A DNA stretch of 64,000 nt from Chthonomonas calidirosea T49 (GCF_000427095.1 NC_021487.1:3147241-3211240); one strand, 5' to 3'; positions 17,413 to 26,746 are shown, counted from the stretch's first letter. A program made the numbers and translations. The notes: generated from the sequence alone by a model not told the origin.

Positions 17413-18441
17413 ATGGATAGGGTAAGATGGGCTATTTTGGGCACGGGAGGCATTGCGCGCAAGCTGGCTAATGCCATACGCCAATCTCGCCACGGGGAGC
17501 TGGTGGCCGTTGCGAGCAGGACACAGGCCTCTGCCGATGCTTTCGGGGAGGAGTTTGGCATTCCACGCCGCTATGAGGGCTATGCACGTGTTTTGGACGA
17601 CGCCGATGTAGAGGCCGTCTACATCTCGCTTCCAAACCATCTGCACGCGGAATGGACGGTGCGTTGCGCAAACGCCAAGAAGCATGTCCTGTGCGAAAAG
17701 CCCTTCACTGTGAACACGGCTGAGGCCGAGCACGCGCTCGATGTCGTTCGACGCGAGAGGGTTTTGTTTATGGAGGCTTTCCAATATCGCTGCCACCCCA
17801 CGATGCATCGCATCTGTGAGCTTGTTCGTGAGGGTGCTATTGGCGAGTTGAAGCTCATCCATGCGAGTTTTCAGTATAACCTCGGTCCGAAATACGATAA
17901 CATTCGACTTTCCAACCCAGCCGCAGGTGGGGGCATTATGGATGTAGGATGCTATACCCTCTCCTTCGCCCGCCTGATAGCCGGCGTTGCGGTGGGCCAA
18001 ACCTGCACCGAGCCGATCGAGCTAAAAGGCTGCGCGCATATCGGGACGGTAAGCCGGGTAGATGAGCAGGCCACAGCGGCCTTGAAGTTTCCAAAGGGGA
18101 TTGTGGCCTATCTAGCCTGTGGCACTCAGGTGCATTTTGACGCCACCGTGCGCCTTTTTGGAGCGGATGGTAGCCTTGAGGTAGCTAATTTATGGGTACC
18201 GCCTTTCGAGGGAAACAGCATTCGCCTACAGCGTGGTGGAAAGACCGAAGAGATTAGGGTAGAGACGAATAACGACCCCTATACAATTGAAGCCGATCTC
18301 TTCGCACAGTGTCTGAGGGAAGGACGCTTAGAAGCTCCGACACCTGCCATGACTCATGCAGACACATTGGGCAACATGCAGGCGCTCGATCGGTGGCGTG
18401 CAGAGGTGGGCCTCGTCTTCGATGTTGAGCGTACTCAGTAG
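17413..18441 (+). CDS. Gfo/Idh/MocA family oxidoreductase
   Basis: NAD(P)-dependent sugar or polyol dehydrogenase-like protein of 342 residues. The Rossmann motif WAILGTGGIARKLANAI opens the protein, YISLPNHLHAEW and VLCEKPF are the family signature (Lys of EKP is the usual catalytic residue), and a C-terminal alpha/beta domain follows. ATG at 17413 is preferred over an in-frame TTG at 17392 because GTAAGGAAG lies just before it and the N-terminal strand begins immediately. The exact substrate cannot be read from sequence; the secreted glycosidases nearby suggest sugars. Confidence 0.9.
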   Translation: MDRVRWAILGTGGIARKLANAIRQSRHGELVAVASRTQASADAFGEEFGIPRRYEGYARVLDDADVEAVYISLPNHLHAEWTVRCANAKKHVLCEKPFTVNTAEAEHALDVVRRERVLFMEAFQYRCHPTMHRICELVREGAIGELKLIHASFQYNLGPKYDNIRLSNPAAGGGIMDVGCYTLSFARLIAGVAVGQTCTEPIELKGCAHIGTVSRVDEQATAALKFPKGIVAYLACGTQVHFDATVRLFGADGSLEVANLWVPPFEGNSIRLQRGGKTEEIRVETNNDPYTIEADLFAQCLREGRLEAPTPAMTHADTLGNMQALDRWRAEVGLVFDVERTQ

Positions 18442-18573
18442 ACGGTTGAACTTTTTGGCCTCCGTCGCGTCTATACCGTTAATTATGGAGGGCTGCAACA
18501 AATAGTGCCAGCAAAATGCTGATGTGCCCCGGTGCATAGGGTATAGGCGTTTATGCGTCTAGAGGAGGAGCCA

Positions 18574-19866
18574 ATGTTAACGAAACGTATGATCTACCCC
18601 GTATGTGCTGTTCTGGGAGCCTTAACCTTACTGAACGGGCTTCAGAGACAAGCGAGCGCGTTGCCCCAAACGACAGAGGGGCAGGTGTTACAAGGTATGC
18701 AAAACCTCTATCTCTCCGGGCCGGTTCTACGGTTCTATGCGAACGCCGACCCCGATGCCGTGCCCTCTATTCCCGATAACCTCTTGCAGTTGGCCAATTT
18801 CTCGAAAGGAGCTAACCGTCATATCTATTTGAACGTAGCGCGGGTGCGGCAAGTTATCGCTAACGACGAGGCGTTGGCCGTGTTCTTAAACGACCCCAAT
18901 GTGGGACCTAGGCTACAACAAGCTTTGCAGCAGGCCCTGCTTTATGCCGGTTTAGAGGCGAATCCAAATGCCGGCTTTAACAGTTATAACGAACTTAATG
19001 CGATGTTTGGTGGAAAACGAAGGGCGCGCATTGCTGCCAACCCCAATCGGCTGCTAAAGCGGGGTGGGCAGGTAAGGCCTTCATCTCCACTTGCGACGCC
19101 AAATCCGCCTAACTCGGCAACCTCTGTGGCCAGCGACACCCAGCAGACCGTCGGTAACAGCAGTGCCCAACCGAAGAAGGGGGCGAACCTTAAGAACTTC
19201 GTCGCCGATGAGCTGCAGAAGGCGCAAGCTGCCGCCATTAATGACTTTACGGTGTTGGTGGGGCTGTCGCCGGATGGGCGGCAGGCGACTCTCTATGTGT
19301 TGGGCAGTTTACCCCAACAACAAAACCCAGATGTGCCCGTCAGTTTTACTGTAGAGGGGAGAACCTATCGGGAAGGGGATGCGGACTCGGCAGGAAACGA
19401 CCAACCCTCCAACTATACGCTGGTGGATAAACTCAACCTGCCGGCAGCTTCGCAAGAGGCTCGCTATTTCTGTTATGTCTACCCGTTGGTAACCCCTGAT
19501 CCAACCACCCAGATAGATTTTACCGTTCGGTACTGGCCGGCCCCCTTCCTCTCGATTATCCACGATGTTGCATTAGCTCATTCCGGGGTGAGTGCTAGCC
19601 CTAACACCATCTACGGTTGGACGGCTGTTCCGCTCACACGCCTGATCCGTTATAACCCTAAGCAGGCTCTTCTCGATTATGTGCTCGATCGCGCCGCCCT
19701 TGGAGGGGATGTGCAACAGGCCGAGCAGGAGCTACTTTACGGTAGAGCGCGAAAGCGGCTGCTGCAAAACAGGGCAGCCCAGAAAAGACAGGCGTTGCGC
19801 CGTAGGCCAAATCAAAACCTTCAAGGTAGCCCTACTGTGCCTCAAGGCAACTCTGGGCAGAATTAG
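18574..19866 (+). CDS. Secreted protein of unknown function
   Basis: A 430-residue protein not assigned to a family. The signal peptide is MLTKRMIYPVCAVLGALTLL followed by a probable AxA cleavage near ASA. Visible parts: an N-terminal helical region (LQGMQNLYLSGPVLRFYANA, DPNVGPRLQQALQQALLYAG), a low-complexity Asn/Ser/Pro linker, a central domain (DFTVLVGLSPDGRQATLYVL, TVEGRTYREGD), and a basic, Gln/Arg/Asn-rich tail. AGAGGAGGAG 4 nt before the ATG fixes the start. It has its own terminator downstream. No neighbour suggests a role. Confidence 0.8.
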   Translation: MLTKRMIYPVCAVLGALTLLNGLQRQASALPQTTEGQVLQGMQNLYLSGPVLRFYANADPDAVPSIPDNLLQLANFSKGANRHIYLNVARVRQVIANDEALAVFLNDPNVGPRLQQALQQALLYAGLEANPNAGFNSYNELNAMFGGKRRARIAANPNRLLKRGGQVRPSSPLATPNPPNSATSVASDTQQTVGNSSAQPKKGANLKNFVADELQKAQAAAINDFTVLVGLSPDGRQATLYVLGSLPQQQNPDVPVSFTVEGRTYREGDADSAGNDQPSNYTLVDKLNLPAASQEARYFCYVYPLVTPDPTTQIDFTVRYWPAPFLSIIHDVALAHSGVSASPNTIYGWTAVPLTRLIRYNPKQALLDYVLDRAALGGDVQQAEQELLYGRARKRLLQNRAAQKRQALRRRPNQNLQGSPTVPQGNSGQN

Positions 19867-19990
19867 CGGGTCGGCTTGAAACGAGGGTTTCTACAGGAAA
19901 TTTTATTTGAAAGGCTCGACTATAGATAAGGAGGCTGTGTGAGAGATATTTTAGTCGCGTTTTAAAGTTAGGGCAGACAAAACCGATCTC

Positions 19991-20014
19991 CCCCTTCAGT
20001 ATGAAGGGGTTTTT
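19991..20014 (+). terminator. Rho-independent terminator
   Basis: Perfect 8-bp stem CCCCTTCA/TGAAGGGG with 3-nt loop, followed by TTTTTC. It lies 125 bp after the stop of the secreted unknown protein and before convergent sepF. Confidence 0.85.
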
Positions 20015-20052
20015 CTTTGCCAACGATGGCGGCCTAGGCCGTTGCATCGGCT

Positions 20053-20502
20053 TTAGGGGGTTGTAGAACGTGTGGTGTTGCCTGAGCTCGCGGTGCCCTC
20101 GTCTACCTCTACTTCGACGTTAGCAGGGACAAAGAGATAGACCCGATCGCCAATGCGCTCCACCGTGCCGTCGAGCGCATAGCAGACTCCACTAAGAAAA
20201 TCTATGATGCGCTCTCCCATCTGGGGGGAGGCTTTCTCTAGGTTGACGATCTGCTGCTCGCCCATTTTAAGCCCATCGGCCGTTACGCGGGCATCCTCGA
20301 AAACCTGAGCATTCCGCCGCACGGCCACACGGCTTGTGCGAGCCGTGTGAAGGCGCAGAGGTTGTTGAGGTCTACGAGCGACCTCCGCTTCACTAGGATG
20401 CTCTTCAGCCTCGTCCTCCTGATCGTCGGGGCCTAAAAACATGTCTTTGATGCGGTGAAGCAGGCTGCGGTGCTCTTGTTCTTCAAATGAAGGTGAATTC
20501 AC
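20053..20502 (-). CDS. sepF: Cell division protein SepF
   Basis: Membrane-associated FtsZ partner. After an N-terminal amphipathic segment (LLHRIKDMFLG) and an acidic linker comes the conserved SepF core: VFEDARVTADGLKMGEQQIV, NLEKASPQMGERIIDFLSG, YALDGTVERIGDRVYLFVPANVEV. The 149 residues are typical. The start is GTG, with AAGGAGG 6 nt upstream. SepF is found in Gram-positives, cyanobacteria and several deep-branching phyla, but not in Proteobacteria, which supports a non-proteobacterial host. Confidence 0.94.
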   Translation of the reverse strand: MNSPSFEEQEHRSLLHRIKDMFLGPDDQEDEAEEHPSEAEVARRPQQPLRLHTARTSRVAVRRNAQVFEDARVTADGLKMGEQQIVNLEKASPQMGERIIDFLSGVCYALDGTVERIGDRVYLFVPANVEVEVDEGTASSGNTTRSTTP

Positions 20503-20858
20503 AGTCTACCTCCTTAGAAGGTGTTGATCGAATGTGGCGATGAAACTCTCTCCGATAGCATAGAAGTGCGTTCGTTTGTACGTAAGATAAGACTGGGAAA
20601 AGATACCACTTCAGCCCTTGCCACTGTTAGAAAGTATATCGCTTTACTCTTAGTTTAGCAGAAAAAAAGCGAGGATGCAAGAGGTTTAATGGATTTTTTA
20701 GAAAATTTTCTCACTTTTTTGCGATATGAACACCTTTTCTATGGCCATGGAAGGATAGAACTGTTTTCGGTGTCTTGTGTGACACAGGTTTGAGAGTTGC
20801 GGGTATAATGCCGAGTTGAAAAAATACGAGACGAGGATCCGCTTTTCATAGAAGACGT
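20503..20858. other. Divergent intergenic region between sepF and panD
   Basis: A 356-bp gap without a credible gene. It is AT-rich around 20640-20720, holds the sepF ribosome-binding site at its left end and the panD promoter at its right end. No structured RNA was recognised. Confidence 0.6.
20781..20809 (+). promoter_or_regulatory. Probable sigma-70 promoter of panD
   Basis: GACACA (20781-20786), 17 bp, TATAAT (20804-20809). The -10 box is perfect and the -35 weak. TGTGTGACACA around the -35 is a small palindrome. Leader length to the panD ATG is about 43 nt. Confidence 0.55.
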
Positions 20859-21206
20859 ATGCGACTACTGACGTTTTTAAAAAGCAAGATACATCATGCA
20901 CGAGTAACCGATGCTAACGTGAACTACGAGGGGAGTATCACGATAGATCGGGAGCTAATGGAGCGTGTGGGGCTGCTGGCCGGTGAGCTCGTACATGTGT
21001 GGGATGTAGAGAATGGGGAACGCTTCGAGACCTATGTGATGGAAGGCGAGGCAGGAAAAGGGGAGATCGTGGTGAACGGAGCAGCTGCTCATAAAGTGCG
21101 CGTTGGTGACAGGGTAATTATTGTGGCCTTTTGTTTGAGTGAAGAACCGGTAAAAGCGAGGGCTATCTTGGTTGATGCGCAGAACCGTTACCTCCACGAT
21201 CTCTAA
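20859..21206 (+). CDS. panD: Aspartate 1-decarboxylase precursor
   Basis: Pyruvoyl enzyme that makes beta-alanine for pantothenate and CoA. The self-cleavage site NYEGSITID is intact (Gly25-Ser26). LKSKIHHARVTDANV before it and NGAAAHKVRVGDRVIIVAF after it are conserved. The length of 115 is normal. The gene is followed closely by a metallophosphoesterase and pyrD, so it heads a three-gene run. Confidence 0.97.
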   Translation: MRLLTFLKSKIHHARVTDANVNYEGSITIDRELMERVGLLAGELVHVWDVENGERFETYVMEGEAGKGEIVVNGAAAHKVRVGDRVIIVAFCLSEEPVKARAILVDAQNRYLHDL

Positions 21207-21210
21207 AGCG

Positions 21211-21990
21211 ATGGAGGAAGGCCGACCTCTGATCGTTGCCATTGGAGATATTCACGGCCAAATAGCGCAACTTCGGGTTCTCTTAGAGAGGCTACGCACG
21301 CGTCCTTTGCGGGAGATAGACAGGCTCGTTTTTCTGGGAGACTATGTAGACCGGGGAGAGAACTCTCGTGCCGTTGTGGATCTGCTGATCGCTCTAAAAA
21401 AAGAGCGCCCAAACACCATTTTTCTGCGCGGCAACCACGAACAGCTTATGCTCGATGCACTTGACGGTCCTCCCACACAGCCTGCGGCCAAGGAGGGGTT
21501 TGTGCTTCACAGTGAGCAGACCTATCTTTGGCTGGAGAACGGTGGGGTCGAAACTCTCCTCTCTTATCAACCTACGGACATGCTTCACTGGAAAGAGGCT
21601 ATTCCGGCGGAACACATCGCCTTTTTGCAGGCGACTCAGATGGAGTATATTTGTGGAAACTATCATTTCGTTCACGCCGGGGTCGTGCCTCCCGGTATGA
21701 AATGGGAGGATGCGGCGTATGGTTTAGACCCTCGCCTCTGGATTCGGGAGCCATTTCTCTCCTATAAACCCTTGATCGGAGGGCGTCTGATCGTTTTTGG
21801 GCACACGCCCCAGCCGGATGGCCGCCCGTTGATCCAACGAAACAAGATAGGTCTCGATACCGGGGCTGTCTATGGAGGCCCTTTGACGGCCGCCGTGATT
21901 GACCCGGATGCGCCTATTCTTGGGCATAGAGCGGCAACTATCGAGATTGTCCAGGTGGAATATATGCGTGAGGAGGACGACCCCGTATGA
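21211..21990 (+). CDS. Serine/threonine-type metallophosphoesterase
   Basis: PPP-family calcineurin-like phosphatase of about 259 residues. The three metal-binding motifs are intact: GDIHGQ, FLGDYVDRGENS and LRGNHEQLM, and two later His motifs (HFVHAGVVPPG, VFGHTPQPDGRP) complete the set. The start is uncertain: ATG at 21211 lies 4 bp after panD, while in-frame TTG/ATG codons at 21172-21177 overlap panD, and none has a strong ribosome-binding site. The stop overlaps the pyrD start (ATGA). Substrate could be a phosphoprotein or a nucleotide such as Ap4A. Confidence 0.9.
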   Translation: MEEGRPLIVAIGDIHGQIAQLRVLLERLRTRPLREIDRLVFLGDYVDRGENSRAVVDLLIALKKERPNTIFLRGNHEQLMLDALDGPPTQPAAKEGFVLHSEQTYLWLENGGVETLLSYQPTDMLHWKEAIPAEHIAFLQATQMEYICGNYHFVHAGVVPPGMKWEDAAYGLDPRLWIREPFLSYKPLIGGRLIVFGHTPQPDGRPLIQRNKIGLDTGAVYGGPLTAAVIDPDAPILGHRAATIEIVQVEYMREEDDPV

Positions 21991-23072
21991 TCTACCGACG
22001 TGTGCTTCGTCCGCTACTTTTCGCTCAAGATGCTGAGAGCGTCCATGAGCGCACCCTCGCTTTGTTGGCCCGAATGGGGCGACTTGTGAGGTGTCGTCGT
22101 CCCTTCACGGATCCCGCTCTAAGCCAAGAGATAGCAGGCATCGTTTTCCCAAACCCAGTAGGGCTTGCAGCGGGTTGTGATAAAAATGCCTTGGCCATTC
22201 CCATTTGGCCGCGCTTGGGGTTTGGGTTTGTGGAGGTGGGCACGGTGACCGCCCAGCCTCAACCCGGTAACCCAAAACCGCGTCTGTTTCGCCTTCCTCA
22301 ACACAAAGCCATTCTCAACCGACTTGGGTTTAACAGCGATGGTGCAGATATGGTAGCCTATCGTCTCTCGCTGGTTCAGGGCGGAAAAGGGCTGCCCTTC
22401 CCTATTGGGGTAAATATCGGCAAGACGCGAAATGTTCAAGGCAAGGCGGCTACGCTGGACGACTACCGGGCCAGTTTTAGGCGACTCGCCCCTTACGCCA
22501 GCTACATTGCGGTTAACGTCTCTTCTCCAAATACACCAGGGCTGCGCCAATGGCAAGAGAAAGACCGATTACGCGATCTGTTGGCCCTATTAAAAGAGGA
22601 GAGCGAAAGCCTAGCGGTAGCGCGCGGACAGCGGGCGGTGCCGCTGTTCGTAAAGGTCTCCCCCGATATGGCCCCAGAAGATATCTGCGATGTGGCGGAG
22701 GTTGTACTTGAACAACAGATCGCTGGCATTATCGCGACGAACACAACGGTGGCAAGAGAGGGGGCTTTCGAAGGATTAACGGAGGAAGGTGGGTTGAGCG
22801 GCCCACCACTACGCGAACGAGCAGTGGCCACATTAAAACGGCTCTATCGAGCAACGGGTGGACAGGTGCCGATTATCGGGGTAGGAGGGATAGATAGCGC
22901 AGAAGAGGCCTACCAACGTATAAAGGCAGGGGCGTCGCTTGTTCAGATCTACACGGGTTTGATCTATGAAGGGCCTTTTTTGCCGCTGAGAATCAATCAG
23001 GGGCTGCTATGGCTTCTGGAGCGAGACGGATTCAAGCACATCGGGGAGGCCGTTGGTATCTCTTCACGTTAG
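21987..23072 (+). CDS. pyrD: Dihydroorotate dehydrogenase (quinone), class 2
   Basis: Membrane-associated FMN enzyme of pyrimidine synthesis, which passes electrons to quinone. The N-terminal helical extension (LLFAQDAESVHERTLALLAR) marks class 2. Further motifs are FPNPVGLAAGCDKNA, VEVGTVTAQPQPGNPKPR, LNRLGFNSDGAD, VNVSSPNTPGLR (the catalytic Ser region) and IGVGGIDSAEEAYQRIKAGA. The length of 361 fits. Overlaps the preceding phosphoesterase by 4 bp. Confidence 0.97.
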   Translation: MIYRRVLRPLLFAQDAESVHERTLALLARMGRLVRCRRPFTDPALSQEIAGIVFPNPVGLAAGCDKNALAIPIWPRLGFGFVEVGTVTAQPQPGNPKPRLFRLPQHKAILNRLGFNSDGADMVAYRLSLVQGGKGLPFPIGVNIGKTRNVQGKAATLDDYRASFRRLAPYASYIAVNVSSPNTPGLRQWQEKDRLRDLLALLKEESESLAVARGQRAVPLFVKVSPDMAPEDICDVAEVVLEQQIAGIIATNTTVAREGAFEGLTEEGGLSGPPLRERAVATLKRLYRATGGQVPIIGVGGIDSAEEAYQRIKAGASLVQIYTGLIYEGPFLPLRINQGLLWLLERDGFKHIGEAVGISSR

Positions 23073-23113
23073 AGACGCTCCGTACGCCCTCGCAAAACCC
23101 TGAGAGGCTACGA

Positions 23114-23135
23114 TGACGGCGGCGTCAGGCTTTTT
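23114..23135 (+). terminator. Probable terminator of pyrD
   Basis: TGACG-GCGG-CGTCA hairpin followed by GGC and TTTTT, 42 bp after the stop codon. The stem is short, so confidence is moderate. Confidence 0.5.
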
Positions 23136-23142
23136 CTCTACG

Positions 23143-24078
23143 CTATTTCTTAACGGCCGACTCCTTCTCTGCAACAATTCGCAGAAAAAGCTCTTCTAGC
23201 GTTTCGCGCTTAGGTACCAGGGCTAGGAGTTTGGCGTTATTACACACCACTGCGCGCGCCAGCTCTGGAACGTCCGCCTCCGATGGCACCCATGCCAAAA
23301 TTTTGCGAGGTGGCACGCTCTCGAACTTAAGCCGTGTCGCCACTTGCCGCAGCGCCTGCATCGCCGCATCGTTCATATCGGCCACCTCGATCTCTACAAC
23401 CGAGGAGAAAGCCAGAAGTTCCTCTATCGGGCCTTGAGCAACAACCTCACCTCTCTTCATGATCGCCACACGGTTGCAGGTCATTTCGATTTCCGAGAGC
23501 AGGTGGGAGTTCAGCAGCACCGTGCAGCCTTCATTGCGAAGCTGCAGAATGATATCGCGCACCTCCCGACGCCCTAGGGGATCGAGGGCGGAGGTAGGTT
23601 CGTCAAGAACGATCAGTTGAGGTTTATGGAGCATCGCCTGTGCGAGCCCGATGCGCTGTTGCAACCCTTTGGAGAGCTCACGGATACGGGTGTGAGCCCG
23701 TTCTGCTAGGCCCACCTGCCTAAGCACTTCGGGAATGCGCCTTGCGCGATCGGAGGCGTTCATTCCCGCAAGCTTTCCGTGGAGATCTAAGAATTCGGTG
23801 GCCGTGAGAAAGTCGTGAAACTGAAATTTCTCCGGCAGAAAACCCACATGTTTCCTTACCTCAATGTTGCCTAAGGGCTTCCCCAGTAGGAAACCGTGAC
23901 CATCGGTCGGGCGAATGTTGCCGAGCAACATAAGGATGGAGGTGGTTTTGCCCGCGCCGTTAGGGCCAAGCAGTCCAAAAACCTCACCTCGCGGTATTTG
24001 CAGGTCGAGGCTTCGGACAGCCTCAAACCTACCAAACCGTTTACAAAGGCCAACCGTTTCGATGGCATACTCGTTCAT
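23143..24078 (-). CDS. ABC-2-type ABC transporter ATP-binding protein
   Basis: ATPase subunit of 311 residues. Walker A is GLLGPNGAGKTT, the signature is LSKGLQQRIGLAQA, Walker B LIVLDEPTSALDP, and the H-loop is in LLNSHLLSEIE. A C-terminal domain of about 80 residues follows, as in ABC-2 exporters of drugs, lipids or polysaccharides. A longer frame overlaps the previous gene, but ATG at 24078 begins the conserved sequence. It lies 5 bp after a secreted CBM9-like protein. No permease gene adjoins it on this side; its stop is close to the pyrD terminator, so the partner must be elsewhere. Confidence 0.92.
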   Translation of the reverse strand: MNEYAIETVGLCKRFGRFEAVRSLDLQIPRGEVFGLLGPNGAGKTTSILMLLGNIRPTDGHGFLLGKPLGNIEVRKHVGFLPEKFQFHDFLTATEFLDLHGKLAGMNASDRARRIPEVLRQVGLAERAHTRIRELSKGLQQRIGLAQAMLHKPQLIVLDEPTSALDPLGRREVRDIILQLRNEGCTVLLNSHLLSEIEMTCNRVAIMKRGEVVAQGPIEELLAFSSVVEIEVADMNDAAMQALRQVATRLKFESVPPRKILAWVPSEADVPELARAVVCNNAKLLALVPKRETLEELFLRIVAEKESAVKK

Positions 24079-24083
24079 AAAGG

Positions 24084-25535
24084 CTACTTCTTGTTCGGGG
24101 GTGGGGTTAGGGCCTCGTTCCCTACAACATGCACCGTGCAGTGGAGCGGCCAGGTTTTGTCGAACCATATAATGCGCGCTTCAATGGGGTAATCTCCCGG
24201 CTTTGTATCGGCCGGCAAGTTGAAATAGACATGGGAGGTGCCGGTGGCGTCCTCTCCATAGACCACAACGCTCCGCTCTGGTTTTCCCTCCAGTTGCCAT
24301 GCCTTTGGATATTGAAGAATCTCCAGCCGTCCACGGAAGTGATCGGGCACCGCACTGGTGATCACCACACGCAGATCAAGGCGCGTCGTGCCAGAGATGT
24401 AGAGGGGATCGGGATAAGGTTGAAGGTGGGCTTCGATGGGCTCTACCACGGTGAACGAGGCCGAGGCGCTCACCTGGCGCCCGTCGTCTAGGGTGGCGGT
24501 TACTTGCAAGGTGTAGTTGCCTAGCGGAAGGTCTTTTGGAAGAATAGTCTTGTAGCCAAATTTTACCGTTTTGTGCGGGGGCAATGAAGGAGGAGTGACC
24601 GTACTAATAGTATCTACCGCGTTCTTAGAGTTACCTGTACCCTGCCATAGAACCGAGCGCAGGTGAATGGTTTGGTCGGTTTGGTTCAGTAAAAAGAGGG
24701 TGGCAAAGAGCTTCTGGCCGGCAATGCACCGATAGTCGGAGAGCTCTAGATGTGGGTTAATTCCCGGCACGGTCTGCACTTCGGAGTTAACAAGGTTTGC
24801 GTCGAGGAGAAGGTGCGGTTCGTAGGGAGCTGTTGGAGTATAGGCTGTAGGGGCGATAGGAGGAATGAACTCGACGCGCAGACCTATGGTCGCTCCCGCA
24901 GTAGGAAGGAGCCCCGCGGTATCTTTAGGAATGGCAACCTCGACCTCTTGGGTGCCGTTGATAAGGCGCCCTGCGGTGAGAATGGCGTTGACATCGAGGC
25001 CTTGTGTCGTCCAAAAAGGAACGTCTTTAGCGCTTGACGCATCGAGCACGCGCGCTACCAGAGCCGGCTTTTGGTTGGGGCCGGCGGGGCCTACCACGAG
25101 TTCGAGGTTGTCGGAGCCACGCAGCCATCCGTTGTCGGAGGCATCCACATCAATGATGAGCGTAGCCGGTTGAGAGGTACGGGCAGCGACATAGAGATAG
25201 TTATCGTCCCAGTCGCAAAAAACGGTACCGGTGATGGGGCCGGAAGTCACCGTGTAGAACGGATTCCATTGATCGTCTTGGATGATACCGTTCATGTCGG
25301 GAGTACGTTTCAGAATATGCGCCGCTACCGGCCAGGGAGGACGGGTACGAAAATCTACAGAGGAGCCGGGTGCCGGTGTGGGGGGCGTTGAGGAAGTTGT
25401 GGTCTGTTGGGTAGAGGGAGCCGTTTGCGCCGGTAGCCCAGGCAGTGTTTGGGCTGCAGGAAAACAGGTAGCTCCCATAAGGAACACGCTAATCCCCAAT
25501 AGTTTGTAGGTGCTGTGTTTGATGACAGGCAACAT
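24084..25535 (-). CDS. Secreted protein with CBM9/DOMON-like carbohydrate-binding domain
   Basis: A 483-residue exported protein. The signal peptide is MLPVIKHSTYKLLGISVFLM followed by a Thr/Pro linker. The region of about residues 60-230 (DMNGIIQDDQWNPFYTV, VFCDWDDNYLYVAARTS, DVDASDNGWLRGSDNLELVV) has the pattern of CBM9-like sugar-binding domains. The C-terminal half is a series of beta-sandwich-like segments (LPPHKTVKFGYKTILPKDLP, LGNYTLQVTATLDDGRQVSA). GGGAGG 8 nt before the ATG sets the start. It lies between GH53 and an ABC ATPase, suggesting polysaccharide handling. Confidence 0.78.
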   Translation of the reverse strand: MLPVIKHSTYKLLGISVFLMGATCFPAAQTLPGLPAQTAPSTQQTTTSSTPPTPAPGSSVDFRTRPPWPVAAHILKRTPDMNGIIQDDQWNPFYTVTSGPITGTVFCDWDDNYLYVAARTSQPATLIIDVDASDNGWLRGSDNLELVVGPAGPNQKPALVARVLDASSAKDVPFWTTQGLDVNAILTAGRLINGTQEVEVAIPKDTAGLLPTAGATIGLRVEFIPPIAPTAYTPTAPYEPHLLLDANLVNSEVQTVPGINPHLELSDYRCIAGQKLFATLFLLNQTDQTIHLRSVLWQGTGNSKNAVDTISTVTPPSLPPHKTVKFGYKTILPKDLPLGNYTLQVTATLDDGRQVSASASFTVVEPIEAHLQPYPDPLYISGTTRLDLRVVITSAVPDHFRGRLEILQYPKAWQLEGKPERSVVVYGEDATGTSHVYFNLPADTKPGDYPIEARIIWFDKTWPLHCTVHVVGNEALTPPPNKK

Positions 25536-25563
25536 GCGCGAGGCCTCCCAAAACAAAGATTTT

Positions 25564-26667
25564 TTATTTCTCTGACGAAGTTGATGACGGAACACCTATA
25601 CCGGATGTGTAACCGTCGAAGGCCATGATAACAGGAAGCGCCTCATGGTCTTCATTAAAGAAGCTTCGGGATACTAAGCTGGCGTATGTGCCATGAAACG
25701 GCACGGCGGGTTCCCACCAGAAGACGCCTACCCCGAGGTGATCAGGGGTGCTCTGCACGATCTGGTAGACCGTCTGTAAGAACTGCTTTTGCCCTTCAGG
25801 CGTCTCGGGGAAAGGCCCATTACCATTGGGGTATTCCGCTTTTTGCCAATGATACGCGGTTTCCACGATGACAATGGGCTTATGATAGGTTTGCGCAGTG
25901 AGACGCATATTCTGCTGAAGTTCCTCGAGGCTGCCATGCCACCAAGGGTAGTAGGATTGACCTATGATGTCATAGTGAATATGGTATGCGGCAAGTCTAT
26001 CGAAGAAGAGATGCGTATATTGCCAATCGCCGCCTCGGTCAATGTGGATCATGATCCATGGTCGAAGCTTGGTGGGGCAAGCGGCGTATACACCGGAAAT
26101 ACCAGCCTTCATAAGGTCGGCGAAATGGTCCCAGTGTTCCGGTAGTTTCCCATCCGGCCAAAGCAGGCCAACGGAAACCTCATTGCCGATCTGAACCATA
26201 TCAGGCATGACATTGGCCTTGCGGAAAGCTTCTATCGTGTCTTTGGTGTAGCGAAAAACTGTTTTCACCAGTTCAGGATGGCTGAGATTTTGCCACGCTG
26301 ACGGCGTGATCTGATGATGCGGGTCGGCCCATGTATCCGAGTAGTGTAGATCGAGCAGAAAATGATAGCCCAGCGCTTTAGCACGCTTTGCAAGAGCGAT
26401 GGTGTAGTCAAGGTTATTTGGGAGGTCGGTAGGATGCACGAAGAGCCGGAGCCGGACCCAGTTGTACCCGTGGTTTTTGAGCAATTGAAGCACATCTACG
26501 GGCTTGCCGTTCTCGAAAAAGACGTCGCCCTCATCTTCTGCGAATTTGAGAAAAGAGAGATCGGCGCCGATCATAAAGGCGGGGGGCGTGCAGAGACCAC
26601 GCAAGGGAAGTACGAACAACAGGAAAAACAAGGTGAAGAGAGGTGTTATATGCCGTATGAAGTTCAT
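25564..26667 (-). CDS. Secreted GH53 family endo-beta-1,4-galactanase-like enzyme
   Basis: Extracellular glycoside hydrolase of 367 residues with signal peptide (PLFTLFFLLFVLPLRGLC). GH53 hallmarks are FMIGADLSFLKFAEDEG, YNWVRLRLFVHP, LLDLHYSDTWADP, the acid/base Glu in MVQIGNEVSVGLLWP and the nucleophile Glu in IVIVETAYHWQ. The family cleaves beta-1,4-galactan side chains of pectin (arabinogalactan type I). It heads a leftward group with the CBM9-like protein (28 bp gap) and an ABC ATPase. Confidence 0.93.
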   Translation of the reverse strand: MNFIRHITPLFTLFFLLFVLPLRGLCTPPAFMIGADLSFLKFAEDEGDVFFENGKPVDVLQLLKNHGYNWVRLRLFVHPTDLPNNLDYTIALAKRAKALGYHFLLDLHYSDTWADPHHQITPSAWQNLSHPELVKTVFRYTKDTIEAFRKANVMPDMVQIGNEVSVGLLWPDGKLPEHWDHFADLMKAGISGVYAACPTKLRPWIMIHIDRGGDWQYTHLFFDRLAAYHIHYDIIGQSYYPWWHGSLEELQQNMRLTAQTYHKPIVIVETAYHWQKAEYPNGNGPFPETPEGQKQFLQTVYQIVQSTPDHLGVGVFWWEPAVPFHGTYASLVSRSFFNEDHEALPVIMAFDGYTSGIGVPSSTSSEK

Positions 26668-26746
26668 TAGAACTCATCTGCCTTCTATACCGAATTCCAT
26701 TAAGAAAAGCATACCTCAAAAAACGGTTTGAGGTGTCATTCTCCTC

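Noticed and set aside
18123-18138. Sigma-54-like string TGGCACTCAGGTGCA
   Set aside because: It lies inside the Gfo/Idh/MocA gene and its GG-GC spacing is 9 bp.
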